Origin: Nostoc sp. 106C
GTDB lineage: Bacteria; Cyanobacteriota; Cyanobacteriia; Cyanobacteriales; Nostocaceae
Reading direction: 5' to 3'
DNA: 64,000 nt
Assembly: GCF_002154725.1 (NCBI RefSeq)
Contig: NZ_MTAW01000127.1
Coordinates: 102,488-166,487, forward strand
Below, in pieces: positions 48,644 through 59,074 of the stretch. A model generated the notes under the pieces. It saw only the letters and a program-made list of their open reading frames with translations, was not told the origin of the DNA and did not search any database. A program made the position numbers and the translations under genes. Numbering within the stretch: the stretch's first letter is position 1; each line of letters starts with the position of its first letter.

Positions 48644-49423
48644 TCACTCCCCTGGAATAACGGTGTAATTTGAATTACTATTCAATTTCACTTTTTCAAT
48701 TTTGATATCAATTGTGCCTGAAGCAATTAAGTCTGCTGCCTCTTGTAAAAGCTCATGCTGTTCTTGTTGAATTACCTCTAATCTCTGGGAAATTTCTGCC
48801 AATCTTTGCTGTTTATCTTGATAAATTATTTGAGAATCTCTTGATAACAATGGTGATACTTTATCAGTTGGTTGAGCATTGGTCATTTTTTGCATAGCAA
48901 AACTACCAAATTTGCTCAAAGATAGAAAACTAACTTTTATCAAAGCTTGAAGTAATTTTATTGGCACTTGCAGAATTGACCAACTAGCTGCTTCAATTAA
49001 GCGCATTATCGCTTTGATAATACTCCAAACTAGAGCTAGTATGAACACCAATATTACACAACTGATAATCGGGTGATTAGCTGCCCAACTGAGTATTTGA
49101 ACTAGCTTTAAAATAAAAGGATATTGTACTAGCCAATCATTCATTGAAGAAGCGATCGCATCTTTTACAGCTACCGATGTTGTAGTCTTAATTTGATCGG
49201 CAGTTTGCAAACTTTGTTCTACAGAACCTTTAGCTTGTTCCCAAGTCGTCGTAACTGTATTAATTGCTTTATCGGAAGTTTGAGTTGCCGTTTGTGTTAA
49301 AGATTGCCCTGCTTGCTGTGCTGAGTTCGTTAAAGAGTTAACGCTTTCATTGACAAAATCTTTTGCTTGTTGCCAGCGTTGTAAAACTCCTTGAGATAAA
49401 TTTATGCCTATTTGAGGTGCCAT
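48644..49423 (-). CDS. Hypothetical membrane protein beside the P450 gene
   Basis: This is a 259-residue protein from the ATG at 49423; a GTG four codons earlier overlaps the P450 stop. Residues ~10-95 are amphipathic helix with Thr/Gln-rich apolipoprotein-like repeats (TQTATQTSDKAINTVTTTWEQAKGSVEQSL). A strongly hydrophobic helix follows (PIISCVILVFILALVWSIIKAIM, about 117-139) and another at ~145-170, then a C-terminal coiled coil (about 195-235). The frame sits 8 bp after the P450 gene on the same strand, so the two are probably cotranscribed. I recognise no family. Confidence 0.7.
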   Translation of the reverse strand: MAPQIGINLSQGVLQRWQQAKDFVNESVNSLTNSAQQAGQSLTQTATQTSDKAINTVTTTWEQAKGSVEQSLQTADQIKTTTSVAVKDAIASSMNDWLVQYPFILKLVQILSWAANHPIISCVILVFILALVWSIIKAIMRLIEAASWSILQVPIKLLQALIKVSFLSLSKFGSFAMQKMTNAQPTDKVSPLLSRDSQIIYQDKQQRLAEISQRLEVIQQEQHELLQEAADLIASGTIDIKIEKVKLNSNSNYTVIPGE

Positions 49424-49431
49424 AGAACATT

Positions 49432-50748
49432 TCACCGGGGCTGAAATCGAACCCGCAACCCATCTTTAGGACGATTGCTAGGAATTCGCACCGACTCTAA
49501 ACTTTGATTGGGTAATATTTTCCAATCATAACTACGTAGCAGATGGGCAGCAACAATTTTCATTTCCATTTTGGCAAAGGCTATGCCAATACAGATGCGT
49601 GGCCCACCACCAAAACCAATTAAACTAAAGGGATAATTCTTATTTTCTTGGCGTTTTTGGCTAAACCTGTCTGGGTCGAAACGTCCTGGCTCAGAATAAA
49701 TTTTTTCTAGGCGATGAGTTACAGGAATTGAATACAACAGTTGCCAACCAGCCGGAACATGAAAGCCATGAAAATCAAACTCTTTAATTACACCACGGAA
49801 ACCGCCTCCAACTGGCGGATTTAGTCTTTCAACTTCCAACAAAACCTGCTCTAAATAAGGCATTTTCCCCAATTGTTCTAAGCTTAAGTTACCTTGACTA
49901 GCAAGTTGCAATTGTTCTTCTCTAGCACGTTCCATTACCTCTGGATGACGCGCTAATTCTAGACACAACCAAGTCAGCATTGAGGTGGTAGTTTCATGTC
50001 CAGCAAAGAGTAACAATAATGCTTGGATGATGAGTTCCCTTTCACTTATGCTATTACCTTCTTCATCTCTAGCTTGAATTAACAAACTGAGAGCATCTTT
50101 AGTGGGGTTTTGCTGCCGTTCTCTGACAACCTTAGTTATATGCTGTAGAATTTGATTGCGAGCTGCTACAGCTTTCCCAAATTTAGTAAATGGTAATGGT
50201 AGCCTATTAATTGAAAAGAAACCATTTGTTAAAGCTTTAAATAACTTACTCAAGCGCACATTTTCATCACCGGGATTAGTACCCAATAATAACTGGCTAG
50301 CAATATCAAATGTCAGTTGTTTAAATTCCTCAAACCAAATAAACTCCTGTTGCTTTTGCCATTTTTGGAGATAGCTAAATGTAATAGCTTCCATTGTGGT
50401 CACATAATTTGCTAATGCTGGCCCATGTAAAGCTGGCAACATTAAGCGGCGATTTTTGCGGTGTTCCTCCCCATCTTGGAGAAAAAGAGATTCGCCTAGC
50501 AATATTTTGAAATTCTCCGGCCATCCCTCACGCCAAGAAAAATACTCCATATGCTTGGCAAGAACGAACTCAACCGCTTCTGGCCCCACCATCACTATAG
50601 TTGGTCTACCTAAAATATTAGTTCTAAAAATAGGCCCATACTGCTGATAGCGCTGGTTAACAAACCTGTATGGGTCAACAATAAAAGCAAGTGTCTCACC
50701 TAGTATAGGTAAACCAGATTTTCCGGGTGGTAGTTGAGAACTTTTCAT
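49432..50748 (-). CDS. Cytochrome P450 (CYP110-like)
   Basis: This is a 438-residue heme-thiolate monooxygenase. The I-helix oxygen-binding motif is AGHETTTSML (about 252-261), the K-helix ExxR-type region is EVERLNPP (about 308-315), the PERF-like segment is GRFDPDRFSQ, and the heme loop FGGGPRICIGIAFAKMEM (about 378-395) contains the proximal Cys. Cyanobacterial P450s with this layout are mostly CYP110, some acting on fatty acids or terpenes; the substrate cannot be read. There is no N-terminal membrane anchor. A membrane protein gene of unknown type follows within 8 bp, and no ferredoxin or reductase is adjacent. Confidence 0.92.
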   Translation of the reverse strand: MKSSQLPPGKSGLPILGETLAFIVDPYRFVNQRYQQYGPIFRTNILGRPTIVMVGPEAVEFVLAKHMEYFSWREGWPENFKILLGESLFLQDGEEHRKNRRLMLPALHGPALANYVTTMEAITFSYLQKWQKQQEFIWFEEFKQLTFDIASQLLLGTNPGDENVRLSKLFKALTNGFFSINRLPLPFTKFGKAVAARNQILQHITKVVRERQQNPTKDALSLLIQARDEEGNSISERELIIQALLLLFAGHETTTSMLTWLCLELARHPEVMERAREEQLQLASQGNLSLEQLGKMPYLEQVLLEVERLNPPVGGGFRGVIKEFDFHGFHVPAGWQLLYSIPVTHRLEKIYSEPGRFDPDRFSQKRQENKNYPFSLIGFGGGPRICIGIAFAKMEMKIVAAHLLRSYDWKILPNQSLESVRIPSNRPKDGLRVRFQPR

Positions 50749-50852
50749 TGTTTCAAATATTTCCTGCTAATGATCAACATTAGCAAAAACCAACACAATA
50801 GAAATAAGGGCGCGATCGCCGCACCCTTATCAATGTGGTCAGCGTAACCCTA

Positions 50853-53800
50853 CTATGCAATTACAGTAAAATCAGTACTGGTAAGCGTTGCCTTGTTCGT
50901 TAACTGGGCTATTTTAAATTGTGCTGTACTACCAGTTCCATCTACATCAAAGAAGAGGTTACCTCCGGTGCGATCATAGATAAAGCGATCGCTTGCTGTG
51001 GTAGAAGTTGTACCAGACCTGAATAAGCTGGGATCAAGTATACCTAATGCTTGGCTCAGTCCGAATTCAGATTTGGAGATAACAATAGCATCAACTCCAT
51101 GAGCAAAGTCACCGATAGTATCAAATTCACCAGTGCCATTACCAGTCAAGTAGAAGCGATCGCTACCATTACCACCTGTCAGGAAGTCGCTTCCTTTACC
51201 TCCAACTAAGATATCATCACCATTTCCACCTATTAAAGTATCATTGCCGCTATCACCATATAAGGTGTCGTTACCATTTCCGCCATCAAGGCTGTCGTTG
51301 CCGTGATTACCGTAGAGAATATCGTTGCCGTTTTCACCATTAAGGCTGTCATTTCCAAGACCACCATAGATAGTGTCGTCACCGTTACCACCTTTGAGTA
51401 AATCATCACCAGCTAAACCTCCAATCAGATCGTTTTGGTTTGTGCCTGTGAGATTATCCTTACTTAAAGTACCAAAAATTCCAGTACTAACACGGGTTAC
51501 ATTCAAGTTGACGGTTGCTGTCCCAGTAAGTCCTTTACCATCACTGACAGTGTAGGCAAAGTTATCACTACCAAAAAAGCCAATGTCAGGGGTATAAGTG
51601 AAGGTATTATCCTGATTCTTCACCACCGTACCGCCACTAGGATTAGTAAAGTTGCTAATACTGAGTGGATCGTTTTCTGGATCGCTATCATTCGCCAGAA
51701 CATTAATTGTAACTGGCTGAATATCAGTAGTATTGGCGCTATCATTTTTAGCTACTGGTGCTTCATTGACATCATTGACAGCCAAGGTGAAGTTGGCAGT
51801 AACATCGGGACTATTGCCTACTGTGGGATCATCGACTGCAACTGTAACGTTGTAGTTAGATTTGGTTTCGTAATCTAAGTTAGTTCCAGCCTTCAAATAC
51901 ACAACAGAATTGTCGATTTCAAAGAAGCTGGCATCTGTACCACCTAGACTCAAGTTGTTTGTACCCAAGGCATCATCTGCGATCGCAATCTCTGCTACTT
52001 TGATGCGGCTACCAGTGTTGCTGTTTTCGTCAATGCTAGTTTTCGTGTTAGCAAAATTGATTGCTGTGGGTGCTTCATTAACATCAGTGACAGCCAAGGA
52101 GAAGCTAGTAGTAGCGTCAGGAGTATTGCCTACTGTCGGATCATCGACTGCAACTGTGATGTTGTAGCTTGATTTGGTTTCGTAATTTAAGTTAGTTCCA
52201 GCTTTCAAATATACAACAGAATTGTCGATTTCAAAGAAGCTAGCATCTGTACCACTCAGACTGAAGTTGTTTGTGCCTAAGGTATCATCTGTGATTACAA
52301 TCTCTGCTACCTTGATGCGGTTGCTAGTATCACTGTTTTCATTGATGCTGCTGATTGAATTATTGAGATTAACTGCCATTGGGGGCTGGTTAGCTGGCAA
52401 GTTAAACCTTGCTACACTGGGGTCGTGGTCACTATCCTGGTCATAAAACTCAGAATTGATATGTACTACATCATACCCATCGAGTTTGCTCAACAAGTTG
52501 CTACTTACCAGGATGTGATCGAGAGTCTGGGCATTACCCTCAAAATTGTATGTGTAACGCTCATTTTGTGGCAGAGTTTCAATTAAAGCCTTCAGTCCAG
52601 CACTTTTCAGCGTATTGAGGGGGTTGGAGAACTCGAAGTCATTCAAGTCACCTGCTACAAGCACATTGGCGTTGGGATTGATTGCCAGAATATTTTGCAC
52701 AAAGTTTTTCACTATTGTTGCTTGTTGCTGGCGCTGCACTTCACTGCTGAGTGTTGGTGGTTGATTCGGCCCGTATAGAGGTTGGTCACCACCTTTGGAG
52801 TTAAAGTGATTCCCAATGACATATACAGTCTGACCGTTGAAAATAAATTCACCAACTAACGGCTTACGGCTGCTGTTGAAAGCGGGGTTTGTGGGGTCAA
52901 CTAGACCAGGGCTAGCAGAAAATGTGGGATTACCTTCGATGTTGGTAACTGTAGTGTTGGAAGTGGAAGTACCACCAGGACGGTCTACAAAGCTGACGCG
53001 ATTGGGATTAAATAAGAAACCCACGCGGATATTACCACCAGGTTCACCGCCATTAGTATCGTCTACAGGATTAATTTGTCGATATTGATATGTGGGACCA
53101 CCAGCAGATGCGATCGCATTAATTAATGTTTGGTAAGTAACGCTGGCATCAACTACGCTATCATTCGTTGCCCCATTATTGTCTTGAATTTCCTCCAGAG
53201 AAATGATATCTGGAGATTTCAAGTTATTCACAATCCTACTGGCCAAGTTGTTGAACTTGGTAGCACCATCACCAGGATCGAGGTTTTCAACGTTGAAGGT
53301 AGCAACCGTTAGTTGGCTAGTTGTGGGAGTTAAATTCGTGACTTCTTTTTGAATCGTACTGTTCTGTACTACTGTAGGAGCAGTCGAGACTAATACTTCA
53401 TAGTTACTAAAGTCGTAGTTAACTACACCAACAACAGTGCTAAGTTGCGTACCAACATTAACATCAGGTAGCACTAAGGCATTGTTGAGATCGTCGATCT
53501 GAATCCGCTCAGGATTGAAGTCTGAGGCACTAATTAGGCTACCACCGCGAGCTGTGCGCCCAGTGGCATTTGCGCCGTTGTCTGCTAATATCCAAATTTC
53601 CTGCGATCCTGCCCCAAAGTTTGCAGTGGGTGAAGTAGCGATCGGGTTATTGATTTGCACTCGCATTCCTTCTAAACTTTCATAGAAGTCAATGCCATCA
53701 CTAGCTGGATCGAATGTGCCAGTAGTTTCTACATTTGTGGCATCGTTTTCAATTACGGTTGTGGGGATGGTACGACCACCATTACCTAGAATGGTAGCAG

Positions 53801-56800
53801 CAGGCAAGGCATTACCAGAAGATAACTTATTAATTGTGGGATTGATAATTTCAGTGGTAGTCAGGTTGTTAGCGTTGTTACCAGGACGGAATTCAGAAAC
53901 CTTACCACTCACCTGGATGTAATCGCCTACTGCAACTGTGGGAGCGGAACTAGTAAAGACAAAGATGCCTTCCGAAGTGCGATCGTCGTTATCGGGGTTG
54001 GGGTCTTGTAAGTAAAATCCGTTGCTAGCTAGCGCAGTAACAATACCTGGTACGTTGGTGACGTTTTGTCCTTCCAAGGGAGAGCGATGGGCAGCACCTT
54101 GGATGTCATGGATACGGGCACTGGGTATAGCATCATCATTGACAATTGTCAAGACTGCTTGGGACTGCTTCGTACCAATAACTGTGCTAGCACTGGGATT
54201 AGCTAAACTTAGGTTAACGGTTTCGTTGGCTTCCGGTGTGAAATCTCCAGCAATGGGAATCTGCACATCCTTGTACGTCTCACCGGGGTTGAACGTAACT
54301 GTAATTGGCGTGTTGTTATAATCAATTGCCGCGTTATAGGTATCCGGGTTGAAGATTGCTAGTAGCTGTCCCCCTTCTACTTGCGATGTTGTAATGCCCG
54401 TAGTGTAGTGGGCTTGGTCAGAAGTCAAGAACCAACCAGGCCCTAGAATGTCTTGAACATCAATAATTCCAGAAGATTCTTCATCATTATTGAATGGTGA
54501 AGTTGCAGCAACACCAATATCTCCAAAACGAGCAGGATCGTGTTTTGCAATCTGCTTTAGGGTGTCTGTGGCAATGTCATACTGCCAAATCTTGCCATTG
54601 TGAGCTGCACCACCCACATCTTCTTGCAGCAAGATGTGACCGTACTTATCAATGGTAATGTTGTCAAACATATTGACTTTTACGCCATTGACTGTATCAC
54701 CATCAACTAGCAGGTCAATCGTCCCCCCAGCATCTGGGTTGGTAATATCGTCGAAGGTCAAGCGCCACAGACGGGTCTGGCCAATCTGAGTCCCTACTCC
54801 ATCCGATACCTGGTCAATGCGATCGGTGGTGGCGAAGAAATATTGGCGAGGATCGAGGGGGTTCCATGCGCCGTCTTCGGGGCGGGAGAATGTCGTTGAG
54901 GCAGTGCTGCTGAGGGTAAATCGAGTGCCATTCGTGATATTGGTGGCACGAGTCGTGGCATTAGCAATTTCCGCAGAGTTACCCGCAACGCTGATGAACT
55001 TAAGGATGCCATTGGTAAGACCAGCTTTGTCAACCTCGGTACCCGTACTTTGCTTCGTACCGACATAAACGGCAACTGCATTATTCATAATGCCAGTACC
55101 GCCATCGTTGTTGCCAATTACGATAGTTTTGTCTTGAGCATAGGGATTGGCAAGGGCATTTTCCCAAGCCCCGACACCTGTCAAACCAGAACTATTGGTA
55201 GTGAGATTAAATTTGCCGAGAACGTAGGCTTTCCCCGCATCAGCTCCGGTGACAACCGTAGCAAATTGATAACCTGTCGCACCGCCTTCTTCCCCATTCA
55301 TGAAAATTCGCGCTTGAGACCCAAGTCCTGTGTTGGGGTTGTAGAAAGCTGTGACAGCGGGGAGGTCAGCAGAGCAAAAGCGGTTGATTGCCAGGGTGAT
55401 GGGAGCAGTAGTATCCAGACTTTGAGTAGTGGAGTTCCAGCCATAGATTTGCTTGATCAAATCTTCACCAGAGACGACTTGGAGAGTACTCTTATCAATG
55501 ACAAACTTGGAAACATAAGCACCTTTTGCACCATGATCTCGCACTACGCCATTCGTGTTCCCTAACTCATGGTTCATTAGCACGGTAAAGGTGCCGTCGC
55601 CATTGTCGAAAGCTCCCAGACCATCAGGAATACCGTCCATCCCGTAGGTGCCACCGCCCACTTTAGGTACGGTGTCGTCGGGTTTAGTTCCTGTGTTGTC
55701 TGTGGTGAGAAGGGATATCACCTTTACACCTGATGCGACAGGGAGGATGTAAGGGGTTGAGCCAGTGCTAGGCCCTTGAACGGTACTTTGCACAGGAGCA
55801 GAAAGACCACTCCCTGTTGCCGTACCGTCACTCAGTTTCAGTTGCACACTATCTGTGCCAGATAGATCGCCACGACGGATAATTCGCACTGTTGCGTTTG
55901 TCGAGAAGCCAGGGGTATTGCCTTCAGTGACGCTGTAGTTTGTGGTGCTGAAGTCAAATACAGGGGTGAGATCCAATGCTCCTGCTTGGGTTTTAAAGGA
56001 GTAGATGTAGCTAGGAAATAAGGTAGCACCCGAACTTGGTGGAGCCGAGTCAATTGCCTGCTGGGTGTAATCTGTGTAAACGTCAAATTGAACGTTGCTA
56101 CCGTTTTGAGTAACGCTGAAGTCGTTATCTGTAGCTACCAGTAAGGCAAAGGAACCATCTGCTAGTTGCGGCCCGATCGCTAATCCTTCTATTTTCTCTG
56201 GTACTGTTTGCCCAGCACCTTGAATAGCTCCCGCAATGTCTAAAAACAGGGACTTGCTGACAGGAGTTACACCAGTAGGTAATATGTTAGTTCCCGCCAG
56301 AGAAATACCACTAACGTCAGTTGCACCTGTTAGATCAATTTGATAAATGCGCTTTGACCCAATGGGTAAATTGCTTGCTGGATCTACGCCCACACCCCGG
56401 TTATCTCTCTCTAATACCAGCAGTTGGGTGTTATTGAGGGCGACGAGAGAACTAATACCAATGTTGCGACCTTGAGCTGTTGCACCAAAATCGTTGGTAG
56501 TTCCGGGAATGCGATCGTTGATAGCGCTCAGGCTTTCCAACTGATAGATATACTGAGCATCACTCTGACCAGTGGCAACATCATAACGGACAATGCGCAC
56601 ATTGCGACTAGAGCGTCCATTTGCTGAGCCTTCTTCTTGCAGAGGATCTTGGAATACGGCAAATAGCTTAGTACCATCAGGGCTGATTGCTAATCCTTCA
56701 TAGCCTCGGTTATCCTGACGACCTGTAGTAGAAGCAACATCTGCTGCATAGTAAGGAGACCCACTTAATTTAGGAATCACATTACTGGGTGGCGTAAATG

Positions 56801-58373
56801 CCCGGACAAACTTTCCCGTTGATTCAAATTCGTAGATCGAAGGCCCGTACTCATCGGAGACAAAGAAGTTACCATTAGCACCAACAACAAACCCCTCTGG
56901 GTCTTGACTTTCCGCTAAAAGGCTGCCATTATTGCCATCTGCCAGTTGTTTGGAGTTCAACCCATTAAACGGTGTATCCGTTGTATAAGTTACACCATTT
57001 AAAGTAGTACCAGCAGGAATATAGAAGGGAATGGTTTGTACAACCTGGAAACCAGAGGCAGCACCAGTATTGGGGTCAATAGTTAAGGCAATTTTTTCTA
57101 CCCGTGTTTGGTAAGGAATTGTACCGCCACCAGGCCCCCGATCTACCAGTCCGTAGTAGAATCCGGTGCGGTAGTCGTAGAAGAAGTCAGAACCAAAACC
57201 ACCTAGACGGTTGATATTTGCTCCCCCAGTACCGCCATTTAGGGGAAACAGATCGGTAGCATTTCCCGGAACAGTAATCGTAGTCACGAGACTGGCATTT
57301 CCAGAGGCAACAGTAGTAGTAATGCTACCTGCTGTATTGTTAGCTTCATTACTTTCAGTAATAGTGTTACTAGGGTCAACTACTGCTGTTCCACTAGTCA
57401 GGGTTCCTGCTGCTTTTGTCTGAACAGTCACAGTCAATAAGGCGCTGCTGCCTGCATTGATACTACCGCCCGTAAATTTAACTACACCATTTGACTGATT
57501 AACGGTAAATCCCGTACCTGCGGCGCTAACAAAATTTACTCCAGTAGGCAAAGTGTACTGTACGTCTACACCGCTGGCATTAGCATTACCCGTATTTGTC
57601 ACACTTAATGTGTAGGTTAAAGCACCACCTATTGCAACTGGATCGGGTGAGTCTGTCTGGCTAATGGTGAGATCCGGTTGACCAGTTGGTGTACTAGCTA
57701 GTGTAATGCTGGAAACTTTATCGCTGGCAGTGCCTAAAGTCCAGGTACGTGGAGTGGTGAAGGTATTGGTGGTGGGATCGTAAGTACCCGTTGCTGTAAT
57801 TACCTGATCGGCAGCAGGATCGCTAGCCAGGAAACTGTTGTTCTGAAGTTTACCACCACTATAGCGATCGTTTACAGGTAATTCGTAGCCTGCGGTTCCA
57901 CTACTAACCACCGCCGAACCCGCACCTGTACCGAAAAACAGAGCATCAACGGGAACTGTGGAATTAGTGATGGTATTGATATCGGCTGCAAACACTACAA
58001 CAGCATCAGCATTAGCTCCACCATTACCCAGTACGCCGCCAAGGCTAGCACTACCAAAGCGATCGCCTGCCGTTGTTCCAGTATTAATTGTACGTAACTT
58101 TGTCCCCGTTGGTGTCATTGAGGAACCACCAACATAAACTACATCACCTGCTTTTACCGTACCGCTAGTAATGTTAAAGCCGTAAGTTATTGCACCACCA
58201 GCAATCCAACCGTTGGTAGTAGCAGTACCATTATTGGCAAAAACAACACTATAGGGAGTAACAGAAAAATCAATGTTTTGGGTAGCGATTAACTCTACAT
58301 ACTCAAAAGGTGAATCGTTACCGTTGGGGTTAGTTAAAATTTCCGAAATCAGTAAACCAGGGTTTGAAGCCAT
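50853..58373 (-). CDS. Giant secreted RTX phosphoesterase: phytase-like, PhoX-like and nuclease domains
   Basis: This is a 2506-residue protein. Domains in order (approximate): lamin-tail-like (1-220), CARDB/DUF11-type (232-355), esterase-like/phytase-like beta-propeller (370-805; GGFGSDFFYDYRTG, VSDEYGPSIYEF), Calx-beta (805-865), PhoX/DUF839-like (870-1335; MDGIPDGLGAFDNGDGTF, LMNHELG), Calx-beta (1348-1411), an OB-type domain of ExeM/NucH-like nucleases (1415-1670), an endonuclease/exonuclease/phosphatase domain (1684-1990; TFNVENL, SLEEIQD, AGDLNDFE, SDHDPS), two cadherin-like repeats (1998-2208), a VCBS/tandem-95 domain (2208-2295) and about ten RTX GGxGxD nonapeptides (2300-2425) with a C-terminal type I secretion tail. 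There is no signal peptide. I infer phosphate release from phytate-like compounds, monoesters and DNA outside the cell. Confidence 0.9.
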   Translation of the reverse strand: MASNPGLLISEILTNPNGNDSPFEYVELIATQNIDFSVTPYSVVFANNGTATTNGWIAGGAITYGFNITSGTVKAGDVVYVGGSSMTPTGTKLRTINTGTTAGDRFGSASLGGVLGNGGANADAVVVFAADINTITNSTVPVDALFFGTGAGSAVVSSGTAGYELPVNDRYSGGKLQNNSFLASDPAADQVITATGTYDPTTNTFTTPRTWTLGTASDKVSSITLASTPTGQPDLTISQTDSPDPVAIGGALTYTLSVTNTGNANASGVDVQYTLPTGVNFVSAAGTGFTVNQSNGVVKFTGGSINAGSSALLTVTVQTKAAGTLTSGTAVVDPSNTITESNEANNTAGSITTTVASGNASLVTTITVPGNATDLFPLNGGTGGANINRLGGFGSDFFYDYRTGFYYGLVDRGPGGGTIPYQTRVEKIALTIDPNTGAASGFQVVQTIPFYIPAGTTLNGVTYTTDTPFNGLNSKQLADGNNGSLLAESQDPEGFVVGANGNFFVSDEYGPSIYEFESTGKFVRAFTPPSNVIPKLSGSPYYAADVASTTGRQDNRGYEGLAISPDGTKLFAVFQDPLQEEGSANGRSSRNVRIVRYDVATGQSDAQYIYQLESLSAINDRIPGTTNDFGATAQGRNIGISSLVALNNTQLLVLERDNRGVGVDPASNLPIGSKRIYQIDLTGATDVSGISLAGTNILPTGVTPVSKSLFLDIAGAIQGAGQTVPEKIEGLAIGPQLADGSFALLVATDNDFSVTQNGSNVQFDVYTDYTQQAIDSAPPSSGATLFPSYIYSFKTQAGALDLTPVFDFSTTNYSVTEGNTPGFSTNATVRIIRRGDLSGTDSVQLKLSDGTATGSGLSAPVQSTVQGPSTGSTPYILPVASGVKVISLLTTDNTGTKPDDTVPKVGGGTYGMDGIPDGLGAFDNGDGTFTVLMNHELGNTNGVVRDHGAKGAYVSKFVIDKSTLQVVSGEDLIKQIYGWNSTTQSLDTTAPITLAINRFCSADLPAVTAFYNPNTGLGSQARIFMNGEEGGATGYQFATVVTGADAGKAYVLGKFNLTTNSSGLTGVGAWENALANPYAQDKTIVIGNNDGGTGIMNNAVAVYVGTKQSTGTEVDKAGLTNGILKFISVAGNSAEIANATTRATNITNGTRFTLSSTASTTFSRPEDGAWNPLDPRQYFFATTDRIDQVSDGVGTQIGQTRLWRLTFDDITNPDAGGTIDLLVDGDTVNGVKVNMFDNITIDKYGHILLQEDVGGAAHNGKIWQYDIATDTLKQIAKHDPARFGDIGVAATSPFNNDEESSGIIDVQDILGPGWFLTSDQAHYTTGITTSQVEGGQLLAIFNPDTYNAAIDYNNTPITVTFNPGETYKDVQIPIAGDFTPEANETVNLSLANPSASTVIGTKQSQAVLTIVNDDAIPSARIHDIQGAAHRSPLEGQNVTNVPGIVTALASNGFYLQDPNPDNDDRTSEGIFVFTSSAPTVAVGDYIQVSGKVSEFRPGNNANNLTTTEIINPTINKLSSGNALPAATILGNGGRTIPTTVIENDATNVETTGTFDPASDGIDFYESLEGMRVQINNPIATSPTANFGAGSQEIWILADNGANATGRTARGGSLISASDFNPERIQIDDLNNALVLPDVNVGTQLSTVVGVVNYDFSNYEVLVSTAPTVVQNSTIQKEVTNLTPTTSQLTVATFNVENLDPGDGATKFNNLASRIVNNLKSPDIISLEEIQDNNGATNDSVVDASVTYQTLINAIASAGGPTYQYRQINPVDDTNGGEPGGNIRVGFLFNPNRVSFVDRPGGTSTSNTTVTNIEGNPTFSASPGLVDPTNPAFNSSRKPLVGEFIFNGQTVYVIGNHFNSKGGDQPLYGPNQPPTLSSEVQRQQQATIVKNFVQNILAINPNANVLVAGDLNDFEFSNPLNTLKSAGLKALIETLPQNERYTYNFEGNAQTLDHILVSSNLLSKLDGYDVVHINSEFYDQDSDHDPSVARFNLPANQPPMAVNLNNSISSINENSDTSNRIKVAEIVITDDTLGTNNFSLSGTDASFFEIDNSVVYLKAGTNLNYETKSSYNITVAVDDPTVGNTPDATTSFSLAVTDVNEAPTAINFANTKTSIDENSNTGSRIKVAEIAIADDALGTNNLSLGGTDASFFEIDNSVVYLKAGTNLDYETKSNYNVTVAVDDPTVGNSPDVTANFTLAVNDVNEAPVAKNDSANTTDIQPVTINVLANDSDPENDPLSISNFTNPSGGTVVKNQDNTFTYTPDIGFFGSDNFAYTVSDGKGLTGTATVNLNVTRVSTGIFGTLSKDNLTGTNQNDLIGGLAGDDLLKGGNGDDTIYGGLGNDSLNGENGNDILYGNHGNDSLDGGNGNDTLYGDSGNDTLIGGNGDDILVGGKGSDFLTGGNGSDRFYLTGNGTGEFDTIGDFAHGVDAIVISKSEFGLSQALGILDPSLFRSGTTSTTASDRFIYDRTGGNLFFDVDGTGSTAQFKIAQLTNKATLTSTDFTVIA

Positions 58374-59074
58374 AGGTAATTTTGGATTTTTTGCAGATAG
58401 GTTTTAACCTGTTTTTAGTTGGAATACCTCATCGAGGTAAAACCACTGGACAGATTTTTTAAATTGCGATCGCTATCAGCTAAACTGGGAAACTAAATGT
58501 TGAAGAGAAAGTAATAATTTTTGATAAATATTCTTCAATTCCTCCATTTTTCAGTAGAGTTATTGCTCGCTGTCTCATCCCTTTTTTTAATAAATGGCTA
58601 CAGTGGAAAGTTTCTAAATCTGAAATAAATGGAATTGAAATTTATTACTCAGAATCTCTTCAAGTCATGATAAATTAACCTCTTTATCAAAACAGGTTTG
58701 TCCACATTTAGAATTCTTTTATTCAGCAGTTAAATTTAGCGTTCAGCAATTTTGCTCGTGTAAATAGTCACTCGAAATTTACTGAATTCAGGTTAAGAAA
58801 AGACTATGAATAGGTAAATTCACTAAAGCTTTACAAATATCTAAATCAATTAAAAATACTAGTAATAATTATTTAGAAAATAAAAATTAAAAAGGAAGCA
58901 GCCAGCCTCTACTTAAAAGTGTAGCCGGAAACTTTCTGCCTCCCATCAAAAGCTATATTACACCTAAATAATTTGTGAAATCTGACATCAAGGCTGATTA
59001 ATTGTTGACTGTTAACAGTCAACAGCCAAAACTGATAGTTTTCACAAATAAAATAGAATTGCTGTAAACAACAA
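58374..59074. other. 701-bp gap: upstream region of the phosphoesterase gene
   Basis: On the reverse strand, which reads toward the giant gene, one exact Pho-box-type octamer CTTAACCT lies at 58790-58797, about 420 bp before its ATG; no good tandem partner at the usual 11-bp spacing was found. Nearer the ATG, AGGTT-AA-AACCT is a small palindrome (about 58404-58415). At 59003-59024 a perfect 22-bp palindrome with arm TGTTGACTGTT lies past the ilvD stop. No gene is seen. Confidence 0.4.
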
